From NCBI GenBank assembly GCA_021732975.1, contig JAKFWC010000021.1, forward strand, positions 124,001-188,000: a stretch of 64,000 bases of DNA. Direction: 5' to 3'. The position numbers and the translations under genes are program-made. The number at the start of each line of letters is the position of its first letter. Position 1 is the stretch's first letter. This DNA comes from Planctomycetaceae bacterium (GTDB lineage: Bacteria > Planctomycetota > Planctomycetia > Planctomycetales > Planctomycetaceae). A model generated the notes under the pieces. That model was given only the letters and a program-made list of their open reading frames with translations, did no database searches and was not told the DNA's origin. Positions 33,172 through 42,096 of this stretch are shown one piece after another.

Positions 33172-34863
33172 TCACGGTTTCGCGGGTTCGCTTTCGGGCG
33201 TTGTGGATGTCGGTGATGGTGGCGGATTGCCATCGGTCATCTTGGGGTCAGCGGGCGTCGTTTGAGTTGTCGAAGTTCTTTCAGTCAGAACGTTTTGGGC
33301 GACATCCAGCATGCCTTCGGGGAAATCCAGCAGCACATCGCGCGTATCTGGACTGATGACCAAGACGCCATTATCCCCCGCAGTGAATCCCTCATAGCCG
33401 TACAGAATCCCGATCCGTCCTGCTTCCTCGTCTTCCTTTGTAGGGACGCGATGAACTAATCTGTCTTCTCGGCGATCCCACCACCCCAGCACGACTTCGT
33501 AATTTCCGGAAGGGAGTTTCAGAAAACGATCCGCGGTTGCCAAATTGCCGAACTTTGTCCCCTTATACAGACCCCGATCACTGCCGTGCGCAAAGTACTT
33601 GGAGAAACTGGAGTAGTTGCCGGAGTTCCGGTCGTACTGCGTGGGTGCACCGGTCTTGGGGTCGAAATCGAGAAACAGATCGTCCGCACTGTTGCCCGTT
33701 TGCCATTCGGTTCCTGCAATGATGGTCGATTTCCGTTTTACCGACGCAACCACCGACAATCCCGCATCAATCAAGTCCTGCGGCACGATCGGAGTATGGA
33801 TCACCACGTACGCATTCTGGCTGGGAGCTGGACAGACAATATGTTCCGTATGACTGACCGCTTTCGCGCTCGGCGGGATCACGATGAGGCGCTGGGCTTG
33901 TCGGCCATCGTGGAATTCCACGTAGATCGTATAACGTCCGGGTTCGACGGCACCTGTCGGCTGACCAGGCGGCTTCTGCAGGAATCGGGCGATTCCCCGA
34001 GAGTCATCCGTCAGCAACTCACCTGGGATGGATGCCTGGCGAATCAATTGCTGGAATGCCGTGGGATAAGAACTCCCCGCCATCATGCCGGGCATGCCTC
34101 CCATGCTCATTCCCTCCGCATCCGGCATCGGCCGGATCAATTGCAGAGGCTGTCCTTGTTCCGAAACCACAGCGATGATGCACTGCGGCACCGGTTCGTT
34201 GTTTGTCCCCTCCATCGTCAGTCGCACGGTCAATCCGGAATGCTTCGACTGTTCTTCCAACGGTGACGCTCCGGCCATGGAGCCACCTGCCATCCCCGCG
34301 CCCATCATGTCGGGTGCCATAGCTTCGGAGCCCATGCCCATCATCCCGCCAGCCGCCCCCATGTCGCCGGGATAACCAGCTTGCTGGGGGGGCTGGGGCA
34401 GGCGTTGGAGGACTTGTTCCAGCAGATTCCGCGTCCCCATAGCCTGCGATTGCATCGAGTTGTAGCTCGATGTCATGAAGACGATCTGATTTTGCAACGA
34501 TGTTTGCTGTTCGGTCATCCGCACGATCAGAAACAGCGCCACAAGGCCGCCGACGATCTTCAACCCTTGCACGAGGCGTGTGAATCGATTGAGCATGATC
34601 CGTCCCCACAGAGCTTGAAACCAGAGTTGATAGGCGATCCGCTGTGGATTGCCGAAACGGTCGAGTACCCGCTGCTGGGCGGTTGGTTCATCCGGTGTCT
34701 TGAGCAGTTCGCGGCGATACGCGCACGTCAGATGATCCGCGAGCTCATCGGCGATGTCCTGCCGCACCGACGGCGGTTCGTCATCCAGCGGAGCAGGCAG
34801 TTCAGTCAAAATGTCGCCGGAGGGGATCATGTCACCGTCCCGTCGTGATGCCTTGAACACCAT
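33172..34863 (-). CDS. HAAS-type membrane protein with Met/Gly-rich linker, partner of PadR regulator
   Basis: 563 residues from ATG at 34863. The N-terminal ~70 residues resemble the HAAS / permease prefix helices found next to PadR genes (DIADELADHLTCAYRREL ... VLDRFGNPQRIAYQLW). One membrane helix follows near residues 92-112 (GLKIVGGLVALFLIV). A remarkable Met/Gly/Ala stretch (GGMMGMGSEAM ... AGMAGGSMAGAS, about residues 165-205) links to a beta-rich extracytoplasmic part with an Ala/Pro/Thr-rich end. An alternative ATG at 34902 overlaps the PadR stop by four bases, but the intervening codons come from a palindromic repeat. GGGAG from that repeat is four bases before 34863. Function unknown. 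Confidence 0.75.
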   Translation of the reverse strand: MVFKASRRDGDMIPSGDILTELPAPLDDEPPSVRQDIADELADHLTCAYRRELLKTPDEPTAQQRVLDRFGNPQRIAYQLWFQALWGRIMLNRFTRLVQGLKIVGGLVALFLIVRMTEQQTSLQNQIVFMTSSYNSMQSQAMGTRNLLEQVLQRLPQPPQQAGYPGDMGAAGGMMGMGSEAMAPDMMGAGMAGGSMAGASPLEEQSKHSGLTVRLTMEGTNNEPVPQCIIAVVSEQGQPLQLIRPMPDAEGMSMGGMPGMMAGSSYPTAFQQLIRQASIPGELLTDDSRGIARFLQKPPGQPTGAVEPGRYTIYVEFHDGRQAQRLIVIPPSAKAVSHTEHIVCPAPSQNAYVVIHTPIVPQDLIDAGLSVVASVKRKSTIIAGTEWQTGNSADDLFLDFDPKTGAPTQYDRNSGNYSSFSKYFAHGSDRGLYKGTKFGNLATADRFLKLPSGNYEVVLGWWDRREDRLVHRVPTKEDEEAGRIGILYGYEGFTAGDNGVLVISPDTRDVLLDFPEGMLDVAQNVLTERTSTTQTTPADPKMTDGNPPPSPTSTTPESEPAKP

Positions 34864-34869
34864 TGCGCT

Positions 34870-34891
34870 CCCGGTTGTCCGCAACCGGGGG
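34870..34891. repeat. CCCGGTTG tetraloop palindrome at the PadR / membrane protein junction
   Basis: CCCGGTTG-TCCG-CAACCGGG (34870-34889), followed by GG. It belongs to the same family as 21066-21089. It sits within the 36 bases between the PadR stop and the next ATG. On the coding (reverse) strand its last arm reads ACCGGGAG, providing the ribosome binding site for the start at 34863. Confidence 0.75.
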
Positions 34892-34898
34892 CGTTTCG

Positions 34899-35228
34899 TC
34901 ATCCCGCGAATTGGGCACCCAGTACGCCGTTCACCCCTTGCGAAAAGGCTTTCCACGCGGCCTTTTTCTCGTCGAGCGTGGTCTGGCCCTTGATGCTCAG
35001 CTTGTAGTATTTGCGACGGCGGCCATCGACTTCGTCCCAGAAAGACGTGAGCAGCTTCTGCTGTTCCATGCGATGCAGTGCGGGGTACAGGCTGCCCTCT
35101 TTGAGATCGAAGTAGCCGCGCGAGCGCTCGCCGACGGTCTGCGAGATTTCGTACCCGTAGGTCGGTCCCTGGGCGACGACTTCGAGAATGAGCATCTCGA
35201 CTGTGCCCCACAATAATCGCGAATCCAT
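34899..35228 (-). CDS. PadR family transcriptional regulator
   Basis: A 109-residue winged-helix protein. Start at ATG 35228, because AAGGGG lies seven bases upstream; the ATG two codons earlier is too near. Typical PadR features: LWGTVEMLILEVVAQGPTYGYEI, the wing KEGSLYPALHRMEQQKLLTSFW, GRRRKYYKLSIKG and a C-terminal helix. PadR regulators of this small type repress nearby membrane or transporter genes; here the target is probably the HAAS-type gene directly downstream, whose start overlaps or adjoins its stop. No palindromic operator was recognised upstream. Confidence 0.9.
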   Translation of the reverse strand: MDSRLLWGTVEMLILEVVAQGPTYGYEISQTVGERSRGYFDLKEGSLYPALHRMEQQKLLTSFWDEVDGRRRKYYKLSIKGQTTLDEKKAAWKAFSQGVNGVLGAQFAG

Positions 35229-35295
35229 GTGCATGCCCCTTGCCTTGGCCGTCTAGGTATAGAAGCATAGGCGGTCGAGGTATGGGCGTCAAGGA

Positions 35296-35360
35296 GGAAA
35301 ATGTGGAATGACGAAGGCGGAATGAGGAATGCAAAGTGCAAAATGAAAGAGAGAGGCACG
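35296..35360. repeat. AT-richer GAATGA/GGAATG-rich stretch, likely repeat arm
   Basis: GAATGACGAAGGCGGAATGAGGAATG followed in sequence by CAAAGTGCAAAATGAAAG: short quasi-repeats unlike the coding DNA around. No facing arm was found, so this may be one half of a decayed palindrome of the type at 63094-63183. It lies upstream of padR and divergent from the PAP2 gene. Confidence 0.35.
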
Positions 35361-35481
35361 CTTGGGGGGGGCTTGATGGCCTACGGAGCGGGCGTGGTTC
35401 CAATCTGCTGTTGGTGAGATTTCGACGGTTGCCTATATTTGGCCGGTGTTTCGGACCGCGGTCTTAACTTTGCCGTGCCTC

Positions 35482-36177
35482 ATGTCGACAGTCTCTGCCA
35501 CCGCCGAGCATCCATCGAACCGGCTTCGATCGGAGCGAGCTGCGCCGAATGATGCTCAGCGATGGTTCGTCGTGCCTGCGGTCTGCCTGATTCTGGCAGG
35601 GCTGTCTCTGCCGGCCGATCTGCCTGTCGCCCGTTTCTGCCAGGCGGGTTACATCCCGAAGTTCGTGATCGATCTGCTGAAGAACGCGGAAACGTTCGGA
35701 CACTCCGCCGGTGTGGCGCTGATTGTCTTGACGGTTCTCTTTCTCGATCCCCGCGGCAAAGAACGAGCCGTGACAATGGCACTGGCGGCAATTGGCGGAG
35801 GGATGGGAGCAAACCTTGTGAAGCTGTGCGTGGGACGCTGTCGACCGCAGAGTCTCGATCTGCTGACTGCCGACCTGACCGACACGTTCATCGGCCTTTT
35901 CCGCTTGGGTGCTGGCGGATCGGGACACCAGAGTTTTCCCTCGGCACACACCGCGACCGCGGTCGGCCTCGCCACTGCGCTGGCTGCAGCGTATCCGCGC
36001 GGCCGCATCTGGTTCGCCGTACTCGTCATCCTCGTGGGCCTGCAGCGCATCCAGACATCGGCTCACTTTCCCAGCGATGTCTTCGCCGGCGCTGCCGTGG
36101 GGTGGATCGCCGCCCACGTGGTCTTGTCAGTCCGACAACCGAAGTCCACACCGTCATTGTCGAGTGAGTCGCGGTGA
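35482..36177 (+). CDS. PAP2 family phosphatase
   Basis: A 231-residue membrane protein from ATG at 35482 (a GTG 12 codons earlier is possible). It has about five hydrophobic segments. The PAP2 signature is complete in three parts: K-L-C-V-G-R-C-R-P, then PSAHTAT with the catalytic His, and R-x5-H-F-P-S-D-V with the nucleophile His and Asp. Relatives dephosphorylate phosphatidic acid, undecaprenyl pyrophosphate or lipid A. The substrate is unknown; a role in envelope lipid recycling is inferred. It is convergent with spoVR, with only five bases between the stops. Confidence 0.9.
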   Translation: MSTVSATAEHPSNRLRSERAAPNDAQRWFVVPAVCLILAGLSLPADLPVARFCQAGYIPKFVIDLLKNAETFGHSAGVALIVLTVLFLDPRGKERAVTMALAAIGGGMGANLVKLCVGRCRPQSLDLLTADLTDTFIGLFRLGAGGSGHQSFPSAHTATAVGLATALAAAYPRGRIWFAVLVILVGLQRIQTSAHFPSDVFAGAAVGWIAAHVVLSVRQPKSTPSLSSESR

Positions 36178-36182
36178 CTCGG

Positions 36183-37706
36183 TCATTTCGGCTTGAGGCT
36201 GTGCGTGTGGCCGTCGAAACTGAAGACCGTGGGCTTGTCGTCGATGATGGTTTCCAGGTGAACCGGCCGAGCCCAGAGGCGATGCAGGTTGGCGAGCGTG
36301 GCCTGTGCGTAATCCTGGCGGAGTTCGATTCCTTGGAATCGATGCCGTAAGTAGAGTTCGCCCCGGTTGCGGGCGTTGGCGTCGATCACATCGATAAACG
36401 GTCGCCCGTGATTGGTCAGGCTGTTCAGCAGTTGTTGCTTGATCTCCGGGAATTCGCGGGAGGCGATGTCGTACGTCGACTGTCCTTCGTTGTACGCAAA
36501 ACTGAAGAGCTTGTGCTTCGCGCAGAATTCTGGCGTGAGGAAGGTATCGATGAATGTGATGTCGTTGTGAATCCGGCGGACTTCAAAGATCTTCTTCCGA
36601 CCGAGGCCGACGCCCTTGTTCCACTTGCGACGTTCTTCCCAGTTGTCGCATTCCTCGTATTCCGGACCGAACTGACCGCGATCCCAACGTTCTTCGATCT
36701 CGCGAAAGAGTTCGATGCCGATCTTATAAGGATTGATCCGCTGCGGACTCATCGCCACTGTGCCGGAGTGATGGTCGGCATAGTCGATCACCTCGGCGTC
36801 GGTGAGGCTGTGTTTGGTCATGAGCGTGGTGTGCCAGTAGCTGGCCCAACCTTCGTTCATGATCTTCGTCTGTCCCTGCGGAGCGAAGTAGTAGGCTTCG
36901 TCGCGAATGATCGAGAGAATGTCGTGCTGCCAGTCTTTCAGTGGCGCGTGTTGCAGCAGGAACAGCAGCACATCGCGCTGCGGTTCATCGGGAAAGGAAC
37001 GTTTGGCATCGCGTTCTTCTTCCTCTTTGTGCCGTTGCTCCGCTTCCTTCTTGAGCACGTCGGGTGGGTTAATGAACGGGTCCATGTACCCCTTGGAAGG
37101 CAGCCGTGATTGCTGCAGATACTCGAAATCGTCATCGCGCAGCAATGCCGCATGCGGCATTGGTTCCGTCTGGTGCGCCCGTGTGATATGGACCGAATGT
37201 GGATCGATCAAGTCTTCCAGCGACAAACAGGCATCGATGAATTCTTCCACTTTATCGTAACCATGACGGTCGACATAGCGGTTGATGCGTGTCGCATGGT
37301 TGGCCATCGCGTCGAGCATGTTGCGATTGGTGGGCGCGAACCACGCATTGCATTTGAAGAAATCGCAGTGTCCGTAGACGTGGTTGATGACGAGCTTCTG
37401 GTCGACCATCAGATTCGTGTTGAGCAGGTACGCATAACACGGGTTATTGTTGATTACCATCTCGTAAATGCGCTGAAGACCGTACATGTGGGTCTTCACC
37501 AGTTCGTCGTATTCCGCCCCGAACCGCCAATGCGGATAACGCACCGGAAAGCCGCCGTACGCGGCGAACATGCACAGTTCTTCGAGATCGAGCACTTCAA
37601 AAATCGTCTCGAAGCAATCGAGGCCGTAGTGCTTGATCCGCTCTTCCGTGGCCAACTGCATGTCCCGCAGTTCCGGCGGCAGCGTGCGATGCGTGGAAAT
37701 CGACAT
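36183..37706 (-). CDS. spoVR: SpoVR family protein
   Basis: A 507-residue cytoplasmic protein matching SpoVR across its length: GFPVRYPHWRFGAEYDEL near residue 60, MVINNNPCYAYLLNTNLMVDQKLVINHVYGHCDFF, then HDILSIIRDEAYYFAPQGQTKIMNEGWASYWH, and GRPFIDVIDANARNRGELYL near the C-terminus. The conserved His/Glu-rich pattern suggests a metal site. First known from Bacillus spore cortex work, homologues in non-sporulating bacteria act with PrkA and YeaH in stress response and growth arrest. Here it follows yeaH and prkA in the same direction, so this is the standard module. Confidence 0.96.
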   Translation of the reverse strand: MSISTHRTLPPELRDMQLATEERIKHYGLDCFETIFEVLDLEELCMFAAYGGFPVRYPHWRFGAEYDELVKTHMYGLQRIYEMVINNNPCYAYLLNTNLMVDQKLVINHVYGHCDFFKCNAWFAPTNRNMLDAMANHATRINRYVDRHGYDKVEEFIDACLSLEDLIDPHSVHITRAHQTEPMPHAALLRDDDFEYLQQSRLPSKGYMDPFINPPDVLKKEAEQRHKEEEERDAKRSFPDEPQRDVLLFLLQHAPLKDWQHDILSIIRDEAYYFAPQGQTKIMNEGWASYWHTTLMTKHSLTDAEVIDYADHHSGTVAMSPQRINPYKIGIELFREIEERWDRGQFGPEYEECDNWEERRKWNKGVGLGRKKIFEVRRIHNDITFIDTFLTPEFCAKHKLFSFAYNEGQSTYDIASREFPEIKQQLLNSLTNHGRPFIDVIDANARNRGELYLRHRFQGIELRQDYAQATLANLHRLWARPVHLETIIDDKPTVFSFDGHTHSLKPK

Positions 37707-37774
37707 GGCGTCCCTGCTTTCAGTAGGGCATCAAACAATCGAGGCTCTGTCGTCGATTTGGGGCGGACAGAACA

Positions 37775-38881
37775 TCACTTTCCCTTCCCCAGAAATGTGC
37801 GGATGGATTCGTAGATGCCCTCTTTATCTTTGATTTCGCTGAGAATCAGATTCTCCCATGTGCCGGTGATTCGTCGCAACTCGCGGATGTAGTCGCCGCT
37901 GCCGTACGGGCTTTCCACCTGACCGTAACAGACGAGATTGCACGTCGGGAGAAAGAATTCCTGCAAGTGTTTGATGCAGGATGTATTGTCTTCGCCCCAG
38001 TTATCGCCGTCGGAAAACTGGAACAGATAGATGTTCCAGTCGCTCGGCGGGAAATCGCGTTCGATGATCGTCTTGGCCTTCACATACGCCGACGAAATGC
38101 GTGTCCCGCCCGATTCCCGCGTGCGGAAAAAGGTGTCTTCATCGACTTCATGGGCGACGGCGTCATGGACCACGTACCGCCGTTCGACACCGTCGTACTG
38201 GCTCTTCAGCCACGTGTCGATCCAGAAGGCTTCCGTCCGCACGATCGACTTCTGCTCATCGGTCATCGAACCGGACACATCCATGATGTAGATGATCGCC
38301 GCGTTCGCCTGCGGCAATGGATTCTCGGTCCAGGCGCGGAAGCGTTCGTCTTCGCGCGTGGGGATGATGATCGGCCGCTTGGGATCGTACTGATCGGATG
38401 CCATCAATCGCCGCAGCGCCCGCTTGTAGGTCCGTTTGAAGTGCCGGAGCGAATCGGGGCCGGTCTGACGGATACTGTCATACTTTGTCTTGATCGATTT
38501 GATCGTGTTCTGTCCCTTGGGGACGATGTGCGGCAATTGCAGTTCCTGGGCAAGCATCTCCGCGAGTTCGTCGATGGTCATCTCGGCTTCGCGAATGTGC
38601 TGGCCGGGTTGATCCCCCGCCTGACCTTCGCCGTCCCCTTCTTCTTCGCTGGAACCGATGGGTTGTCCGACATCGCCCTCGCCTTGCCCAACACCGCCGT
38701 TCCCCTTTTTGCCGTGACGAAAGTGCGGAATCTCAATGTTCGGCACCGGGATGCTGACGACCTCGCGGCCCTGCTTGCCGAGGATTTCGCCGTGCGTAAT
38801 ATACTTCTTCAGATTCTCGCGGACCTTCCCGCGCACAATCTGCTTGAAGCGCTGGTTATCGCGATCAATGGCGCGGGTCAT
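37775..38881 (-). CDS. yeaH: YeaH family protein (DUF444, vWA-like)
   Basis: A 368-residue DUF444 protein from ATG at 38881. Its vWA-like core has the metal site D-V-S-G-S-M (YIMDVSGSMTDEQ) and TRISSAYVKA. The acidic/Gly-rich middle (GGVGQGEGDVGQPIGSSEEEGDGEG) is usual for this family. The N-terminus RDNQRFKQIVRGKVRENLKKYI is also conserved. YeaH works with the PrkA kinase and SpoVR, genes with which it is nearly always linked; in enteric bacteria it is a phosphorylation partner in nutrient stress. It lies 68 bases before spoVR. A 31-codon frame extension upstream was rejected. Confidence 0.95.
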   Translation of the reverse strand: MTRAIDRDNQRFKQIVRGKVRENLKKYITHGEILGKQGREVVSIPVPNIEIPHFRHGKKGNGGVGQGEGDVGQPIGSSEEEGDGEGQAGDQPGQHIREAEMTIDELAEMLAQELQLPHIVPKGQNTIKSIKTKYDSIRQTGPDSLRHFKRTYKRALRRLMASDQYDPKRPIIIPTREDERFRAWTENPLPQANAAIIYIMDVSGSMTDEQKSIVRTEAFWIDTWLKSQYDGVERRYVVHDAVAHEVDEDTFFRTRESGGTRISSAYVKAKTIIERDFPPSDWNIYLFQFSDGDNWGEDNTSCIKHLQEFFLPTCNLVCYGQVESPYGSGDYIRELRRITGTWENLILSEIKDKEGIYESIRTFLGKGK

Positions 38882-38909
38882 GGTCGTAGTCCGTTGACAA
38901 TAGTGTTGG

Positions 38910-39311
38910 TCAATACAAGACGGTGCTCCACGGTTCTTCGATTCGATCATTGGAGCCAATAACAAATCCACCAATCATCACCACTCCTTCTTCATTATCG
39001 GCCGCCCAAGTCAAGCGGATTTTGCGATCTTTAGTCATCTCTATTTGTGCCAATGGCAAACAATCCTTGAACGCATTGATGTGCAATCCATCGATGCGCC
39101 GAACGTTGTCGTGGTCGTTTATCAAGAACGAAAGCATTCGTATGCAGGTTCGGCACAATTCATTTTTGTGAGCAATCTGTTGCTGGTCGATTTGCCGCAA
39201 GTGCCAGTACCGACCAATTCCTAGTGATAAGAAGAGTAAGCTTACTGTGCCCGCGATGATCCACCGGTCTCTTCGGATTATCCAACGACTATTCGCCGCG
39301 GGATCACTCAT
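38910..39311 (-). CDS. Small single-pass membrane protein, function unknown
   Basis: A 133-residue protein from ATG at 39311, which overlaps the Uma2 stop by four bases. One membrane helix (IIAGTVSLLFLSLGIG) follows a positively charged start (RWIIRRDRW), so the C-terminal domain faces outward. The soluble part contains a pair of cysteines (CRTC) and a beta-rich end (IRLTWAADNEEGVVMIGGFVIG). I do not recognise a family. It is translationally coupled to the Uma2 gene and inserted with it between prkA and yeaH. Confidence 0.6.
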   Translation of the reverse strand: MSDPAANSRWIIRRDRWIIAGTVSLLFLSLGIGRYWHLRQIDQQQIAHKNELCRTCIRMLSFLINDHDNVRRIDGLHINAFKDCLPLAQIEMTKDRKIRLTWAADNEEGVVMIGGFVIGSNDRIEEPWSTVLY

Positions 39312-39985
39312 GCGGTTCCCTTCCCTGCCGCGAAACACGTCGTCACATCCACTGTGAAATCCGGCAGCAAAACGGATGTTGCATTTTGCTCCGGGCGGAA
39401 GACACCATGCTCGGTGTATTCGTTCGCACCGCCGGGCAACGTCAGCACGGTGATCGTTTCGGTTTCGGGGTCAACGATCCAGTATTCGGGGATACCCGCG
39501 GCGGCATATTCCCGGCGTTTCTGTTTAATGTCGCGGATTCGATCTTTTGCATCAGGACTCACCACTTCCATAACTAAATCAGCGCCAACCGGCGGATCGT
39601 CCCCGCGCGATAATCGCTGAGTGGTCAGGAAAAAGACATCCGGCTCGCGCAATATCCCAGGGCGGAGCTTCACGCTAATCGGAGCCCAGAAGACATCGCC
39701 CAACCGATGCGTCGCAACAAAATGGCGGAGCATGTCGGAGAGAAAACGCGAGATCTTGCCATGAAACAGTTTCGGCATGGTCAAGAACTCCAGCACTCCG
39801 TCAGTGAACTCAATTAAACGATTACTTTCTAACGCCAGATATTCTTCCTCAGTCCATTCTCCTTGCGCTGGGAACTCCTTAACGAGTTCCCAAGTCCAGT
39901 CGCCTCGACGAGAACGTGGGATCGCCGGAAATTCGTCTCCGGCCTCACCTGTCTGTGGCAATGCGTCGGCAGTTATGGGACTCAT
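39308..39985 (-). CDS. Uma2 family endonuclease (DUF820)
   Basis: A 225-residue protein with the Uma2 PD-(D/E)XK nuclease fold: LIEFTDGVLEFLTMP near residue 60, REPDVFFLTTQRL, the catalytic D/E-rich strand ADLVMEVVSPDAKDRIRDIKQKRREYAAAGIPEYWIVDPE, where Asp, Glu and Lys fit the active site. The family is abundant in Cyanobacteria and Planctomycetota. Its biological role is uncertain; it may be selfish or regulatory. The gene lies between prkA and yeaH, which are usually adjacent, and is coupled to the small membrane protein. GAGACATC precedes ATG. Confidence 0.9.
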   Translation of the reverse strand: MSPITADALPQTGEAGDEFPAIPRSRRGDWTWELVKEFPAQGEWTEEEYLALESNRLIEFTDGVLEFLTMPKLFHGKISRFLSDMLRHFVATHRLGDVFWAPISVKLRPGILREPDVFFLTTQRLSRGDDPPVGADLVMEVVSPDAKDRIRDIKQKRREYAAAGIPEYWIVDPETETITVLTLPGGANEYTEHGVFRPEQNATSVLLPDFTVDVTTCFAAGKGTA

Positions 39986-40010
39986 GATGTCTCGGCGTTT
40001 TGAAGGAAGG

Positions 40011-40035
40011 CCCCGGTCATTGACCGGGGGTTAAG
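40011..40035. repeat. CCCCGGTCA palindrome after prkA
   Basis: CCCCGGTCA-T-TGACCGGGGG, then TTAAGAC. It is a slightly changed copy of the 35-base palindrome at 30804-30838 (CTTAGC replaced on the left). It lies between prkA (stop 40045) and the Uma2 gene, both leftward, so it is just 3' of prkA. Confidence 0.75.
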
Positions 40036-40044
40036 ACAATATCA

Positions 40045-42096
40045 TCAATTCCCCGCTTTGGCGTCGCCGCGGGCGAAGATGCTGGCGACGTATTGCAGCA
40101 CGTCGGTCGCGGATTCGTCGTTGTAGCCGAAGGTGCGGATGAGGCGGCCTTTGACCACGTCGATTTTTTCCTGGGTGTCTTTGTCGATGACGTTCGACAC
40201 CAGGCTGGTCAGCTTGATCGTGTCCTTCTGGTCCTCGAAGAGCTTCATTTCGAGTGCCTTGTGCAGCCGTTCATTCGTTTTGTAGTCGAACTTTTTCCCA
40301 TCCAGTGACAACGCGCCGATGTAGTTCATGATTTCCCGGCGGAAATCGTCCTTGCGGGTTTCCGGGATGTCGATCCGTTCTTCGATCGACCGCATCAGGC
40401 GTTCGTCCGGTTGTTCGTCCTGACCGGTGAACTTGTTGCGGACCCGTTCCCGCTGCGTGTACGCCTTCACATTGTCGATGTAATTGGCACACAACCGCGA
40501 CAACGCTTCCTCATCCGCGGCGATGGCCCGTTGCACCTCATTCTTGACGACATCGGTGTACTCGTCCTTCACCACGGAAATGAGGCGACGATAGTTCTCG
40601 CGGGTTTCCTCGTTGGCGATCAGCGAGTGATGCCGCAGGCCGCCTTCGAGTTCGTTGAGGACCATGAACGGGTTCAGGCACGTTGCTTCCGGATTGTTGA
40701 CCAGCGCGTTGCTGATCTTGTCCTGTACGTACCGCGGCGAGATCCCCTGTAACCCTTCGTGCTTGGCTTCTTTTCGCAACTGCTCGACATTCTCCAGCGT
40801 GAAGCCGGGCAACGACTTGCCGTTGTAGAGTTTCAGCTTCTGCAACGGCGTCAGGCCATGATGCTTCGGTTCCTCCAATCGCGTGAGGACCGCCCACATC
40901 GCGGCGACCTCCAGCGTGTGTGGGGCAATGTGCTTGCCGCGGACGCGCTTCGGGTTGTAGTCCTTCTCGTAAATCCGCAGTTCGTGGCCGAGTTTCGTGA
41001 CATACGGCACGTCGATTTTCACCGTTCGGTCGCGCAACGCTTCCATGAACTCGTTGGATTGCAGCTTGCGGTATTCCGGTTCGTTGGTGTGTCCAATGAT
41101 CACCGTGTCGATGTCCGTCTGCGCGAACTTCTTCGGCTTGATCTTGTGTTCCTGCGACGCTCCGAGGAGGTCGTAAAGGAACGCGACATCGAGCTTCAGA
41201 ACTTCGATGAACTCAATCATCCCCCGGTTGGCGACGTTGAATTCACCATCGAAGTTGAACGCCCGCGGATCGGACTCGCTGCCGTACTCGGCGATTTTGC
41301 GATAGTTGATATCGCCCGTGAGTTCGGTGCTGTCCTGGTTCTTTTCGTCCTTCGGCTGGAATGTGCCGATCCCGATACGGTCCTGTTCCGAGAGAAAGAA
41401 CCGCTTGCAGACGATGCCTTCCAGAACTTTGGTCCAGTCACCGGAGCATTTTTCGAGGCGCTCGTTGAAGTAGAACCGCGACAGCGGACAGATGTCGCCG
41501 GTGATCTCAATCATTTGATCCTTGTGCGGATCGCGTCCTTCGTTGAGGACCTTGCAGACTTCTTCCCGAGCCGCGAGGGGCAGCAACTGCAACGGTTCGC
41601 AGTGCATCGGATCCCAAGTGATGCTGCCGTCGTCTTCCTTCCAACCGAAGGTGTAGAGCGCACCCTCCGGCTTGCGGCTGTAGCGCTGCAGGCCCCGTTT
41701 CAGCAACCGGGCCATCGTGCTCTTCGAGCTGCCGACCGGACCATGCAGCAACAGCACGCGTTTTTCAGCACCGTATTTCAATGCGGCCGAGCGAAGAAAG
41801 TTCACGAGCTGCATCAACGGTTCGGTGAGGCCGAAGATGGCGTCCTCGCCGTCATTGTCGGGATCGTCGAAGAACTTGTAGCGGACAAGTCCTTCGCGGC
41901 GGCCTTCGTCGACTTCATACGACCCGTACGCCGTGATCATGTCGTACATGCGTTGGTGCGCCGACCGGGCGATTTCCGGGCGCTCGCGAACGAGATCAAG
42001 ATAATCGGCGAACGATCCCTGCCAGTATTCCTGGCGGAATTGCTCGGCGTTTTGTCGTTCTGCAAACTGTTTCAGCAGCGAGGTTCCAGTGCCCAT
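40045..42096 (-). CDS. prkA: PrkA serine protein kinase
   Basis: A 683-residue protein kinase of the PrkA family, from ATG at 42096 with AGGAG eight bases upstream. The AAA-like N-terminal domain has a P-loop, [16 protein letters not shown], and the C-terminal kinase-like region includes [22 protein letters not shown] and [13 protein letters not shown]. PrkA is linked with YeaH and SpoVR and is a stress or carbon-limitation kinase; in Bacillus it acts also as a Lon-like protease. It leads the cluster here. The region before it is long (577 bases) and may carry its promoter. A 41-codon upstream extension of the frame lacks homologue character. Confidence 0.96.
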   Translation of the reverse strand: MGTGTSLLKQFAERQNAEQFRQEYWQGSFADYLDLVRERPEIARSAHQRMYDMITAYGSYEVDEGRREGLVRYKFFDDPDNDGEDAIFGLTEPLMQLVNFLRSAALKYGAEKRVLLLHGPVGSSKSTMARLLKRGLQRYSRKPEGALYTFGWKEDDGSITWDPMHCEPLQLLPLAAREEVCKVLNEGRDPHKDQMIEITGDICPLSRFYFNERLEKCSGDWTKVLEGIVCKRFFLSEQDRIGIGTFQPKDEKNQDSTELTGDINYRKIAEYGSESDPRAFNFDGEFNVANRGMIEFIEVLKLDVAFLYDLLGASQEHKIKPKKFAQTDIDTVIIGHTNEPEYRKLQSNEFMEALRDRTVKIDVPYVTKLGHELRIYEKDYNPKRVRGKHIAPHTLEVAAMWAVLTRLEEPKHHGLTPLQKLKLYNGKSLPGFTLENVEQLRKEAKHEGLQGISPRYVQDKISNALVNNPEATCLNPFMVLNELEGGLRHHSLIANEETRENYRRLISVVKDEYTDVVKNEVQRAIAADEEALSRLCANYIDNVKAYTQRERVRNKFTGQDEQPDERLMRSIEERIDIPETRKDDFRREIMNYIGALSLDGKKFDYKTNERLHKALEMKLFEDQKDTIKLTSLVSNVIDKDTQEKIDVVKGRLIRTFGYNDESATDVLQYVASIFARGDAKAGN

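Noticed and set aside
31444..33216. A 590-codon forward reading frame
   Set aside because: It is antisense to the radical SAM and DJ-1 genes; composition is that of a shadow.
34903..35403. N-terminal extension of the HAAS-type protein by about 170 residues
   Set aside because: This stretch is the PadR gene read in another frame plus repeat sequence; it is Arg-rich and has no family likeness.
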